From contig MU619315.1 in the NCBI GenBank assembly GCA_025201805.1, positions 93,580-136,582 of the forward strand: DNA of 43,003 bases, in the 5' to 3' direction. A model generated the notes under the pieces. That model searched no databases. It was not told where the DNA came from and saw nothing but the letters and a program-made list of their open reading frames with translations. Position 1 is the first letter of the stretch; the number at the start of each line of letters is the position of its first letter. The stretch is from Parasitella parasitica (lineage: Eukaryota; Mucoromycota; Mucoromycetes; Mucorales; Mucoraceae). Shown here in pieces: positions 1 to 11,697 of this stretch. The position numbers were made by a program, and so were the translations under genes.

Positions 1-211
1 AGAAATGCTGCGAGTTAGAAACAAAAAATCATTAGATTACCTTTCAAAAAATAGTGATTTAATTTTTACATTACTCTAAATAAAAAAAGTCTTTTACACA
101 ATATATTAGTTTTTTTTGTGATGTATAAAGTTATAGTTATATAGCAAAATATTTGAGGCATCATATATCATCTGCTATATAAACTAATAAATTTATTACA
201 GGTTTCCCAAC

Positions 212-236
212 CTTCAAATAAGTCGACTTATTGAAG
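212..236. repeat. Inverted repeat with 12-bp arms (one-base bulge)
   Basis: The core AATAAGTCGACTTATT at 217-232 is a perfect 16-bp palindrome centred on a SalI-type GTCGAC. CTTC (212-215) and GAAG (233-236) extend the pairing if A216 is bulged out. Function unknown. Confidence 0.75.
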
Positions 237-3200
237 TTTCCTCTTGAATAAGTTCAATTAATTGCCTGCGGGATATGAAATCAGAGGTTTCCTTTTGGTC
301 TCCTCAGGTTTCCCGACCCACATATAAACCTTTTTATTTACACGCGCTTAGTCTGTTTTTTTTCCTTCATGAAAATAAAATGTAATAAAATACAGCCGTA
401 AAAACATTATCCATTTAGCTATGCGCACTTAGCAACATTGCACTTTCTAAGATGACAACTTGAGATGATGACCAGGTATTCTCAATAAAATATGTTGAAA
501 AGCTCGTTGATTTTTGTATATGGTAAAAATGCATCAGCTAATACGAGATTTTAGAATACATTTGTAGCAGTTTTACCAAAGTAATGACATGGGGATGATC
601 TTTAGCTGGCATTTCAAATTTCCCATGCTCAGGTTCAAAGAAATATGATTTTGGCGAGGCAATAGAATCAAATATTCCGGGAAAATGTTAAAATATGAAA
701 TTAATCAGAAAATAATCATGCCACGCGTGTATAGCTTAGCTATGATGAGTTTATCCCTTTGAATAAATCAATGATTGAGGGAACAACGTTTGTCTATCTA
801 ATTCGTAAATAATGCTTGTTTACATAAGGTAGGGAGATAAGTCTGTTTCACCAACACCTGTCGAATTCGTGGGAAGTGTCAACGGATATACCACGTCAAC
901 TCGTAAAAATTCAAATGATACCGAGACGATATATGTGAATGTGATTAAAGTTACAAAGGATACTGGCACTATTACAATGCTTTGTATAAGCTGTTAGGTA
1001 ATAATACACCTTTTCTAATATGTTACAATTCACACTGCGTCCTTCTTTTTCTATTAGACCGCCCAATACATTTCAAAGAGTTGGTTTAATGTGATGGGAT
1101 TATGTACAGGGTCATTGATGCGAATATTGAAGTATTCAATACGCCACAAAAACTGTTACCACACATACTAATCTCTAAACAAACCGTGATAAAAACCATT
1201 TTATTAAGTTGTAAAAGTATCTTTTTTTCCAAGTTGCAAGCTAATCATGCTGTTCATATCACATCAAATTACCAGCGTGAAATAAACACAAACTCATATT
1301 GAATCTACTTTTGTTATAATTTTTGAAGTTATTTCCGTAATAATGGTATAACAGTAATTTTGAGTTCTGAACTAGTAACATGTTTGAGATTTAATCATTT
1401 AGAAGTCTGTGTCATTTTTTTTATAGCAGAGCGTTCTGATGGTCTGGTGGCACTGTAACATACTCTAACCGTATAATATATACAAATAGTGAATAGTTTG
1501 TTATATCAACGGATAGTTATGTATTATAAGCAAGGTTTTTGTATGTGAATGTTAATGAATTAATAAAACTTTATTAGGACTCGTTCGGCATTTATTCTTG
1601 TAGATGCCATATTTTTTCAAGGTACAAGCTATCCATGAGGTATATTTAGTCTTTTTCTAGGCTATCAAGTGTAAATTTATAAAAAGTTACTTAACATTCA
1701 TCATTGCTTGAGTCTTTTAAGTATGAAAATACGATCTGTAGTTGGATGAAAGTATACAAGAGAAGATGAGTAATGTAACAAATATTACTTGAGCAAACGA
1801 AATAGCTTTTCTCAGGATTTTATTGTGGTTTGATTATTTATCAGCTTCTCCGGCTACTTTTATTAGTATGGAAATAATGGTATAATACTAAGGCAAAAAA
1901 ACTATATCCTGTATGAGTAAAAGTGATAACTAAAATTAATTGGTTGCGAATGTCAACAAAAATGACATATTTGTCTGTTTTGCCCTTTTTACAACATTTC
2001 ATGCCATCATTCAGGTAGCAATAAAACATGTTAGTTTTATTGACATTGGCGAAAATACTTTTTTTTTTATCATGAAATGGACAAAGATTAATAAGCTAAA
2101 TATATTGAAACAACAACGGCCATATCGAAAAATATAAAAAAGTCAGATAAATGCATCATAAAGATTACCTTGATAAATGTCGTACAGTTATTGCGTTCTG
2201 TCATCTAATTGTCGCTTATCTAAATGTGTATTGTTTGTTTATTCGTATATGGCCAATATGTATCAGTTGATTATTATTATAAGCAGAGAGAAAGACAGCT
2301 TCCCAGGATATATAATAAAGAATATATTTATTTGCTTTATAACAATGTGATGAAACATTCTTCAATTGAATTTATGGCCTATAGAAACTGTCCTTAGAAA
2401 TCAAGATCAGTAAACTTGTCTTGGTTTAGAATTTAAACAAGGATTGTAACGCTCAAAAGCTAGATGATTATACTATGTATTTATATCAAAAACAGCTTTG
2501 TTTAAGAGTCAGGAAGGTCGGGCATGATATATTCAAATATACTCGAGCATAGTACATTTGCTTACATTTACAGTTGAGCTGCAAACCTAGGCCTGGGTAC
2601 TCCAACAAACTACTTGCTTCCACTGAGATTAGAATCATGTTCTTAATACAGATATAGTATATTACCCGGACTCACATTTACATATACATCCAAGACATTT
2701 GAATGTGGATCCCATTGAAGAGATTCTATTTATTAAGAAACGAAAGGGTTTCAAGGACAAATAAAACCGAAAAAACGAAACAAAACTACTCCAATGTATT
2801 ATTCGATCAAGCGTATTCATGTCAAACTTAATTAGAAAAGAGCTAAAAAAAAAAACGGGCCTTCCCTTTTATTAAGGTCAAACGGAATATTGGTAGTGTA
2901 TAAATCAACATTGAAAATGACGTCAATGGCGAAACTCAGGAATCGTACTACCTAAATTCTACATACTTAATCATGTACTGTATATTTGTAGAGCACCAAA
3001 TTAGATGTGAAGAATATACTTAAGTTCGATTTTTATCAATAATTATTGCAAGTGACGTTATACGACTGAGAAAATCGAAATTTCTATTCAAGGTTGAAAC
3101 CTAGGCCTTTCGCATTATTGCCTTGATGAAATAATAGGTTAGGCTTGTACAAGCGTAGCACATTTGATTTGTTGAACTGAGTGTTCCCCCAGACAGGACG

Positions 3201-3429
3201 AACCTATATCATTCAACAATCCTGATCTTGAAACTGAGTTAACTTTTTTTTTTTTTTTTCTTCTTTTTCTGCCATGGCAATTGGACACCAGATGGCCGGT
3301 GGATCCAGAAAAAAAATCGAGAAAACTATATATATAGTATGCTCAGGGAATCATCTGAACCGAAAGAAAAAGCTACATCCACGATCCAAAAATTGCTTGT
3401 AAAATTACTTGACAAAACTGCAATATATC

Positions 3430-3437
3430 TATATAAA
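3430..3437 (+). promoter_or_regulatory. Candidate TATA box of the P5 ATPase
   Basis: TATATAAA lies 33 nt upstream of the proposed ATG at 3463. If it directs initiation at the usual 25-35 nt spacing, the 5' leader would be only a few bases long, so transcription may start elsewhere. Confidence 0.35.
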
Positions 3438-3462
3438 CAAAAACTCCAATTTTATTTTGTAA

Positions 3463-6400
3463 ATGATATATCTTCAAAAGAATAAATACTTTTGGTTAAT
3501 ATCTTGCTTAATCGCAATGTTACCAACGGTAGTCAAAGCAACTCCTGCCTGGAATACAGGTAAAACCATACAGAAAGTAGAAGAAGAAAAAAAAAACTCG
3601 CTTACCTAACATGCTTCAAAAAAAATAGTCAATGGTTGGGACTTGAATGGCAATCAATGTCCATTACCTACATATAATGCCTATCCCTGCCCTGCGCTCT
3701 GTGTGCGTGATATATCGGCATGTCCAGAAATTGTTCGCCCCTCATGTCCTGCTGGCCAGACATTTTGTGTTGACGGCTCATGCCGAGAATCTTGTCCCAT
3801 GAATCTTGTATCTGAATGCTCCTGCCCTGGTGCACCATCATTGGAAGGTGGCGCTGTCTATAAATGTAAAGATACTGCTCGTGTCAATGTTGAAAATTTT
3901 GATGCTGCCAATAAGCAAGCTCAAACTGAAGCTGCTTGTAGCAACTATCTCGGTGTATCTTCGAACCTTTCTAGTTGGAACCCTAACCCTCAGCCTATGA
4001 TGTGGGGCGCATGCCCTACTCCTGATTACGGCCAACTTACTTTTATTGAGCCAGTCTTTATCGCTTATTACGTCTTTTACGGTTCTTGTGCATTCTTCCT
4101 TATTGCTTGGTCCTGCTACAAGTTTGTCAGGGAAAAGGCCATCAAAGCTCGCTATCATCAAGTGCGTGAGACCAAGCGTGATGCGTACAATGGAGATAAT
4201 GAAAAGAAAGAAGGTGATGGTGCGGAGAGTACCAAAGGATCTGACATGTCTTCTTCCATGAATTCTGAAGATCAAGATGAAATGACCATCAAGGCTTATA
4301 AGCGTGATTACTTTGGTACTATGTGCTTTGTCTTGTACATATTGCAAACTTTGGGTATGATTGCTTACATGATTTTGATCACTTACGACTACTATCAAAA
4401 TTACCTCTTCTTCCGCGGCAATGCCCTTGTCCAATCGAGCACTTTCATAGGCCAATGGTACATTTTCTTTATCTGGTTTGCCACTCTCACTGTCTTCAAG
4501 AGCCGTATCTCCAACTTTTTCCGTCTCCAATGCATGTATTCTCAAGGCCAATACGTCCAAGTAGAGCGTCCTGAGCCCGCAGTCATTGTTTCCACTGATG
4601 ACGATGACAAAATTACGCAATGTGTTCGTGTTATGGAAACCAATGCTAAGCGTATTTTTGGCCTTGATGTCGTTATTGCTACGTCTGCCTTAGAAAAGAC
4701 TGGCAAGGGTACGAAATACTTTATTTACCAATGCACTCGTTATGTCTACCACCCTGAAACACAGCTTTTCAAACCTCATCATTATGTTCTTGGTGAAACC
4801 AATGCTGAACTTGCGCAACTGACACAAGGCCTGTCTTCGCAAGAAGCTTTGGAACGTGAAGAGATGATCGGGCCCAATTTCATTGAAGTCTACGTGCCCA
4901 ACATCCCTATGGCTATTCTTCGTGAATTTTCTTCGTTCTTTTACATCTATCAGTTCACTGCTCTATGGTTATTCTACTATTTTGCGTACTGGCAGGTGGG
5001 TATCGCTGATACTGCTGTCATTCTCGTTTCTGCCATTGTCAAGGTCTATGTTCGTCTCAAGTCTGAAATACGTATCAAGAAAATGGCTGAATTCACTGAC
5101 AGCATCCAAATCATGCGCGATGGCCAATGGAAAGACGTGTCTACGGCTGACCTAGTTCCTGGTGATGTATTTGAGGTTGTTGAAGGTAAAACTGCTCCTT
5201 GTGATGCTGTTGTGTTGACGGGTAATATTGTTGCGGATGAGAGCTCGCTTACTGGCGAACCCCTGCCTATCCGTAAGTTCCCTCTCCGTGCCAACGATCC
5301 TACCGAGTATGATAGTATGGGTGCTGGCAAGATTTCTACTATTTTCGCTGGCACTATCATCTCCCAAGCCCAACGCACTGAGCACGACACTCCCGTCACT
5401 GCTTTGGTTATGAACACTGGCACTGCTACTGATAAAGGTGAATTGGTCAAGAAAATTCTTTTCCCTACCCGCGTTTCGTTCATTTTCGATGAGCAAATCA
5501 AGATTGTTATTCTGATTTTGCTCTGTTGTGGTTTGATATGTCTTGGTTTGGCTATTTGGCTGTATACTAGCGGCACCAGTGCTTGGTTCTATGCCATGTT
5601 TGCCATCTGTCAGCTGGTCTCTCCTTTGCTCCCTGCTGCTCTTGTCGTCGGCCAGTCTGTTGCTGCTGGTCGTTTGCGCAAGAAGCAGATCTTTTGTGTC
5701 GATCTCCCTCGTATTCTGATGGCTGGCAAAGGTACAAAGCGCGATTCTTATAATGTCTTGGGCTAATCTTATAACTAACTTTTTTTTTTTTTTTTTTTTA
5801 ATACATCCTGTAGTCCAACTTTTCTGCTTTGACAAGACTGGTACATTGACCAAAGAGGGTCTTGAATTCTTTGGTGCCAAGCCCATCACTGATATTGACA
5901 ATATTGTCGATCAACGCGCCAGCGGATGTGAGCCTCAATTTGACGAACACATCGAAAACATCGATCATGTCCCTAGATTGATGCAAATCGGCATTGCTAC
6001 CTGTCATGCTGTCACTACTCTGAATGGCCAGTTTATTGGCAATCCTGTTGACATCGAAATGTTCCGTTCTTCCAAATGGACATTGAAAGATGAGCCTGAA
6101 GACGAAGCCTACGTCGACACATTAACCCCTCCTATGTCTGCCCCTGGTGAATCTGGTGCTCCAGTCCATGTCTTGAAACGTTTTGAGTTTGTCCATGCCC
6201 GTATGTCCATGTCTGTAGCGGTTCTTGACACTTACACAAACAAGGTTCACATCTTTGTCAAGGGTGCCTATGAAAAGATCAAGGATTTATGTAACCCCAA
6301 ATCCATCCCTGTTGACTATGACTCTATTACAGCGGGATTAGCTCGCCAAGGCTGTTATGTACTCGCTCTTGCTCATCGCGAACTCGAGCTCGAACAGATT

Positions 6401-7861
6401 GGTGGTATTGAAGGCTTCCGTAACTGGAACCGTGATCAAATGGAAGAACAAATCAATTTTTGCGGTTTAATCGTCTTCAAGAATCAGCTCAAGGAGGATA
6501 CAACAGAAAACATTTTGGAGTTGAAGCGTGGTGCTACTCGTACAATCATGATCACTGGCGATACTGCATTGACTGGTGTCTACATTGGTCGTCAATGTGG
6601 CATGGTCAATGAGGGCTCGCGTGTATTTTTGGGCGATTTTGACAAGTCTATGGGTCGCATTGTTTGGTCTGATGTGGATGAGCCTGATGTTTTCCCTGAT
6701 GTAAATATCGATGAGGTTCTATTGAACCAGGCCCACACTCCCTGTGAGCTGGCAATGACTGGTAAAGCGTTCGACTGGCTCTGTGAGACTGATTTGATTA
6801 GAAAGTATCTGTTGGATACTCGTGTTTTTGCTCGTATGACACCCTCAGGTAAAGTCAAGTGTGTGCAACTTCATATGGAAAGAGGTATTACTGCAATGAC
6901 TGGTGATGGTGGTAACGATTGCGGTGCTCTTCGTGCTGCTCATGTTGGTATTGCCATGTCTGACGCTGAGGCTTCTATTGTGTCTCCTTTCTCCACTAGC
7001 AATCGTAGTGTTCGCTCCTGTGTTGAATTGATTCGTCAAGGTCGTGGTGCCTTGGCTACCTCTATCACCAACTACAAGTATCTGGTCATGTATGGCCAAG
7101 TAATGATGATGTTGAAAATCTATACTTTTTATTTCTCGGTTACTCTCTCGCAAAACGTCTGGATTGCTGTTGATGTCTTGATTACCGTACTGCTTACCTA
7201 TGCCGTTTCTCAATCTCACGCTGCTACACGATTGGAAGGCCAAAGGCCCACTGCCAGATTACTTGGCCCTCAAACGCTTGCCTCTGCCATGGGCCTTGTT
7301 GCTATTAATTGGATTTTCTTGGCCAGTGCTTTTGACATGTTGTTCAAGCAATCGTGGTTCCGTTGTCATGAATTTGACGCCTCTGCTGTTGACATCTCCA
7401 AGTGGTGGCTGTTGGCAGATAACTATGAAGCTGAAGTTCTAGCCTTGGTTTGTCTCTTCCAATTCGTCAATAACGCTGCTGTTTTCAACTATGGTTATAA
7501 GTTTAGAAAATCCTTCTGGAGAAATTACTCGTTGGTATTCCTGTGGCTATTGTACATTGCCATTGTATCCTATTGGATGTTGGCTGGCCCTAACCGATTT
7601 GGTTGCCTGTTCAGATTTAACTGTGGTACAAAGGAAGTGCTAAGTGAACTCGGCTATCCAGTACCTCCCACTTACATTGAACCTTACAATACACCTTTGG
7701 GCCATAACATCATGCCTTCTGACTTCCGTTGGAGACTTTGGGGCTTATGTCTTGGTAACATGGCAGCAGGTCTCGCTTATGAAAAACTGGTTGTCATAGG
7801 CCCTGCTCATGCTTACCTTGCGAGAAGATTCCCTGTAGACAGACTACAAAAGAAGGTTTAG
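3463..7861 (+). CDS. P5-type (P5B-like) transport ATPase, 1415 aa
   Basis: Exons 3463-3559, 3629-5731 and 5814-7861 sum to 4248 nt, and both introns have a CTAAC-like branch site. Exon 1 encodes a hydrophobic signal-like leader, so the start at 3463 is preferred. A Cys-rich segment follows (about residues 40-115). P-type motifs are present: DESSLTGEP (about 569), the phosphorylation site DKTGTLT (Asp about 740, right after intron 2) and TGDGGNDCGALRAAHVGIA (about 1096). The last is typical of P5 pumps, which move polyamines or dislocate membrane helices in endolysosomal or ER membranes. The M4 motif reads SPLLP where P5B has PPALP and P5A has PPELP. Several membrane spans flank the cytosolic domains. 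Family is certain; subclass and substrate are not. Confidence 0.93.
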
Positions 7862-7995
7862 ACAAGAAACCAGATGTAAATATAAAATAACTCATCCACT
7901 TTTTCACTGCAATTACCTATTATATTCTATTACTTTTCCTTATGCTCAACTTTTGTTGATCATATTACATATCCAAATTGTATTTTAAAGCTTCC

Positions 7996-8001
7996 AATAA
8001 A
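7996..8001 (+). terminator. Poly(A) signal of the P5 ATPase
   Basis: AATAAA lies 135 nt after the stop codon at 7861, within AT-rich sequence and with no competing gene nearby. Confidence 0.5.
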
Positions 8002-8123
8002 GAAACGCTTTTCAAAAGCCAAAAAATTGACGATTTAACATTTTATGTATTTGTTTAAAGAATATCATCAACATAAATAGCCATGTTGAGACGCGATAAA
8101 AACTATTGCTCACGCTCAAAAAT

Positions 8124-8768
8124 ATTCAAAGCAAAGCTGCAACTGACAATGCTCAGATAGCCCTGATCATGGCTGAACTAATCATGCTTAGAAAAGAAGC
8201 TGCAGCTGGCCGTATCATTCCTGCAGAAAATTAGATGGCCGAGAAAATACAGTTAGCTCTAAAGATATATCGCAAGTCGTCTTAGTCCACAACAATTTGA
8301 CACTACTGGCTAATACTTCTGAAGTTTACTTGAGATATGTCACTTTAGACATCCACCTAAAAGCAAACGTTGATTATGGGCCCTCTTCGAAATACTTCTA
8401 TAAAAGCTTATCCTGTTCAGTTATTGTTAGCTCTGATGGAAAAAGGGGGGGGGGGAGAAGAATACGAGGATAACATTTACAACAGATGCCTCGATGGATA
8501 TGAAGCTTCTTCCTCTGCTCCTACTAGCATGTTGAAGGTGTGGTCTTCCCCTGCTCCGAAGGGCTTACTTGAGCGCCTTAAAGGTACATCTATGGGCAAG
8601 ACAGACCATCGAGAAACCGGGGAGGAGGAGACCAAGAACTTGCCAAAAAATCTGCTTATCGGCTCAAATACAATGAACGTCCTCATTACTTTCGCCACAA
8701 TAATAGCAGCGTCCGGGTTACCAGAATTGTTTGTTGGTCCTCATTCCTACCGAATTTACCATGGATAG
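8124..8768 (+). pseudogene. Coding-like debris, unassigned
   Basis: Several short frames look protein-coding but do not join. One runs at 8124-8234 (Ala/Leu/Lys-rich, helix-like) and ends in TAG. Another opens at 8370, and a third starts around 8600 and includes KKSAYRLKYNERPHYFRH. The frame shifts around an 11-G run at 8445-8455. The pattern suggests a decayed gene or a transposon gag-like remnant. I recognise no domain, and no RT, integrase or transposase motif is visible. Confidence 0.3.
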
Positions 8769-9405
8769 TTGTTTTGAGGAAACCCAAATTTCGTAGTAAA
8801 AACTATGAATTATGAACTATGAACTAATCACTCAACAATTGCTCCACTAAAAAATACAAATGATCTAAAGGCATAGCCTCCCCACTCCATCTCTTTCTTC
8901 AATTAACCAATAATTGGAATTGCCATTCAAATCAGTTGCACAAACAAATATTAACATTACAACAACCAATTTTTGTAACTAAAAAACCTAGATCAAAAAA
9001 ACCATCTAAAAGAGAATATAAAAGTTTATTTGCGATCGCAGGAAGCATCAAGCTTCTTCTTACTAGATGAGCAGAATTTCAGTAATAGCTACTTGACGTG
9101 AATTTTATGATAGTTAAACGAGTGTACATGTCTTAATAGTAAAAGGTAGTTTATATCTCGTAACCAAGCCCTCGTAGCAGTATGTAACTCTTTTTTGAGA
9201 TCACATGTACTGTTGTCTTTACTTTGCTTCATCCTATTAGTATCCAAGTGAATCTCGCTTGGGTAGATGAAATCTTGCTGTAAATCTTTGATGGCTATAT
9301 TTTTTCTTGTTTTCCTTTTGCAAAATGACAATGTATTGATTCACAAATATATCATAACAACTTTATTAATATCTTTTAGAAACATGGTTTGACATTTGGA
9401 AAATC
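8769..9405. other. Intergenic stretch
   Basis: No convincing gene. An 80-codon minus-strand frame at 9089-9331 has no ATG at its head and resembles nothing I know. The stretch holds the 3' end of the F-box gene transcript on the minus strand. Confidence 0.5.
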
Positions 9406-10821
9406 CTAATGCAAATCGATTATTTGAGTGAATCTTTTTTTTTTATCTTGAGTTTGACAATATAAATGGATGTAATGAATCGAGTCTGCATAAATCGAGA
9501 GAACACAGGTGTGATCAGAGTCCAGACGTCTTTGTCGTGCGCTTCTGTTTCTGTAAATATTTGTATGTTTAGCCTCAAAGAGATGTATAGGCTTCCATTT
9601 TGATTTCCTTTGAAAATAGAATGTAATACTAGAAGACGTTGAGGGCCTGCTGTTGACAGTTATTTCGAGGTCTGTCTTGTTCAATTTGCTGACACTACTT
9701 TCAAATATGTCTTGAATATCGATTGATAGGTACTCCAAATTCAAGCCAATAAAGGTCAGCGCGAGGTTGTTCTTTTCGGTCATGATTTTGCTGAAATCGC
9801 ATTCATTCAATTCTAGTTTTTTTAATGTCAAGTAGAAGCATGAAGCAATACTTTGTACTAAATCATCAGAATAGGTAAAGTAGCTTTCAAATCGGATACA
9901 CTTGATAGGTAATTTTTTGTGCGATTTGTAGCTGTTGAAAGTGTTGGTGAGCTGCTGAGTGTCTCGTGACAGGGAGCCAGATAATGTCAGTTGGTTGAAG
10001 TTGTCAACGTTTTCAGTCAGATACTCCAGCAATTCTTGATTCACGAAAACAGTGTCAATGGCCAGCGTCATTAGCCGGGATTTGATGGAGAATAGCTTTG
10101 ATCTGTCTCTAGGGTACATGTGTAATCGAGCGCTGAGTGACAGAAAGTTACTGCCGAACAATTGTAACGTTTCTAGCTGTGGACAAGCGGATAGAACATT
10201 GTGCAAGACAATATCATTATCAAACTGCAGTGACAAACTCCTCAAGACAGTGAAATGGCTCAAATAAAGACCGAGGTCCATGTTGCCTAGTACATCGCGA
10301 AACGTGTTGCTGCTTACATTAAGCGATAATTGAGTGATCTTTTGAGAATAATGATTAATTGCCACGAATTCTCTGTCTCTGATAACTCTATTAACTACAC
10401 TAAATGGTACATAGATTGTTGTTAAGGACTGCATGTTCAGCTCTTGTCTGGCCTGGTACATATGCTCGAGAAATTGGTTGCTGTCATGCATCAAATGGAG
10501 TGTTTGCAGGTTGGTGCAAGCGTTCAAAATACGCACAAGAATGTCTCTTCTTACAATGTATCGGTCGCTTGCCTTTTCTGCAGTTAGGGACAAACAGCGT
10601 ATATCACCGCCGTTCATATGCTTTGGTTCAAAGAATAGCTGTCGGTACAGCATTACGACATCTTCGCTGCCTTGCAGTTGAATATACCCATTTAATCCAG
10701 GTAAATTTACCGTGTACCAGGCTTTACAAACTATCAGGCATTGCTGCTTCAAGTGACGAGGTAGAAGCCCAAATATCTTGTCGAGAATCTCTATGGGTAG
10801 CTCTGATATATGCATTGCCAT
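9406..10821 (-). CDS. F-box protein with degenerate leucine-rich repeats, 471 aa
   Basis: One uninterrupted exon. Residues 5-45 (ISELPIEILDKIFGLLP, then a CLIVCKAWY-type segment) form an F-box, the motif that binds Skp1 in SCF ubiquitin ligases. The rest has recurring leucine patterns (for example LQTLHLMHD, LETLQLFGSN, LKKLELNECD) as in fungal F-box/LRR substrate receptors. The ATG at 10821 is chosen because the F-box begins a few residues later, as usual. Large families of such proteins occur in Mucoromycota and the target cannot be predicted. No catalytic domain is expected or seen. Confidence 0.85.
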   Translation of the reverse strand: MAMHISELPIEILDKIFGLLPRHLKQQCLIVCKAWYTVNLPGLNGYIQLQGSEDVVMLYRQLFFEPKHMNGGDIRCLSLTAEKASDRYIVRRDILVRILNACTNLQTLHLMHDSNQFLEHMYQARQELNMQSLTTIYVPFSVVNRVIRDREFVAINHYSQKITQLSLNVSSNTFRDVLGNMDLGLYLSHFTVLRSLSLQFDNDIVLHNVLSACPQLETLQLFGSNFLSLSARLHMYPRDRSKLFSIKSRLMTLAIDTVFVNQELLEYLTENVDNFNQLTLSGSLSRDTQQLTNTFNSYKSHKKLPIKCIRFESYFTYSDDLVQSIASCFYLTLKKLELNECDFSKIMTEKNNLALTFIGLNLEYLSIDIQDIFESSVSKLNKTDLEITVNSRPSTSSSITFYFQRKSKWKPIHLFEAKHTNIYRNRSARQRRLDSDHTCVLSIYADSIHYIHLYCQTQDKKKRFTQIIDLH

Positions 10822-11697
10822 GTATCTACCTCAAATAAAGAGATAATGATAATTAAAAAAGAGGGCAAAAGAGGTGTAGAGAGACAGACAGTTGCTTGCA
10901 TACAAAAGTAAGCCGTTTGTGCTTTGACTGCGACTAAAAATCAAACTTGATTTGAGGTACAGTGCTGTAGTGTATGAATGTTACTCACCATTGATGTCTG
11001 TCATTGTTCATAATATGTAGTTTATGCTTGAAACAGGTGCTCATGTCATCATATGGTATACAATCTGGATTCGTATACTGCATGTCATTTCCGGTCAGAA
11101 ATACCATATTTAACAGGCCTTAGAAGCTACAGGGAAGCTCATTCTTGCTATTCCTTACAATATTTGAAGGCATTAAATTCAATAGTTTTTCGATTTTTAG
11201 GCACCAGTGATGATGACTCGCTACTGCTTGCAGTGAATACCTTTGCGATTTATTTTGCATATTCAAATAAAGATACCACGTTACCTGTATGGTAAAATCT
11301 CTCATTGCTATGTGTATTGCGAAAAAACATTTTTTGTATTGAGAAAAGATGAACAAACTGCTTTGCTTTTTAGCTGATTACAGGGTAACTCACGAAATCA
11401 AAACCAAAAGCTGGTTTTGGAAATTGATTCGTTATATTTATTGGAAGCATAATTTTTAAAGTGAGGTATAAGAAGAGGCATAACTTGAGGAATGTATAAA
11501 GGGCAACTAGCATAGAAGAAAAAGATGTACATTTGTGAAAACGATAATGGTACAGTATATAGTGGACATAATTGTTGCATAAAGGTGTCGTAACGACAAT
11601 ACATGAAAAAAAAAAAACAAAAAAAATAGAAAGCAGGTATAGATACTACATACAAATAAAAAGAAAATCAAAAAAAACAAAGGAAATCATACATTGC
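10822..11697. other. Intergenic: F-box promoter and kinesin 3' flank
   Basis: Head of the F-box gene on one side, tail of the kinesin gene (stop at 11698) on the other. Short frames only. An A-rich tract (about 11600-11690, + strand) is a T-rich tract in the kinesin 3' untranslated region on the minus strand. Confidence 0.5.

Larger units (their letters stand above)
1..3462. other. AT-rich intergenic stretch, no gene recognised
   Basis: All six frames are short (the longest is about 66 codons) and none resembles a protein I know. The stretch holds homopolymer runs (T-run near 3246-3260), a near-perfect palindrome at 212-236, three copies of a GGTTTCC motif between 201 and 320, and a 12-mer AAACCTAGGCCT present at 2583-2594 and 3097-3108. 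The last few hundred bases must hold the promoter of the P5 ATPase that follows. Confidence 0.6.

Noticed and set aside
3838-4620. 260-codon minus-strand frame inside the P5 ATPase
   Set aside because: It is a shadow of the real exon on the other strand, with no domain and no start context.
5152-5901. 249-codon minus-strand frame across the second ATPase intron
   Set aside because: Shadow frame; it crosses the poly-T intron as Lys repeats and has no known motif.
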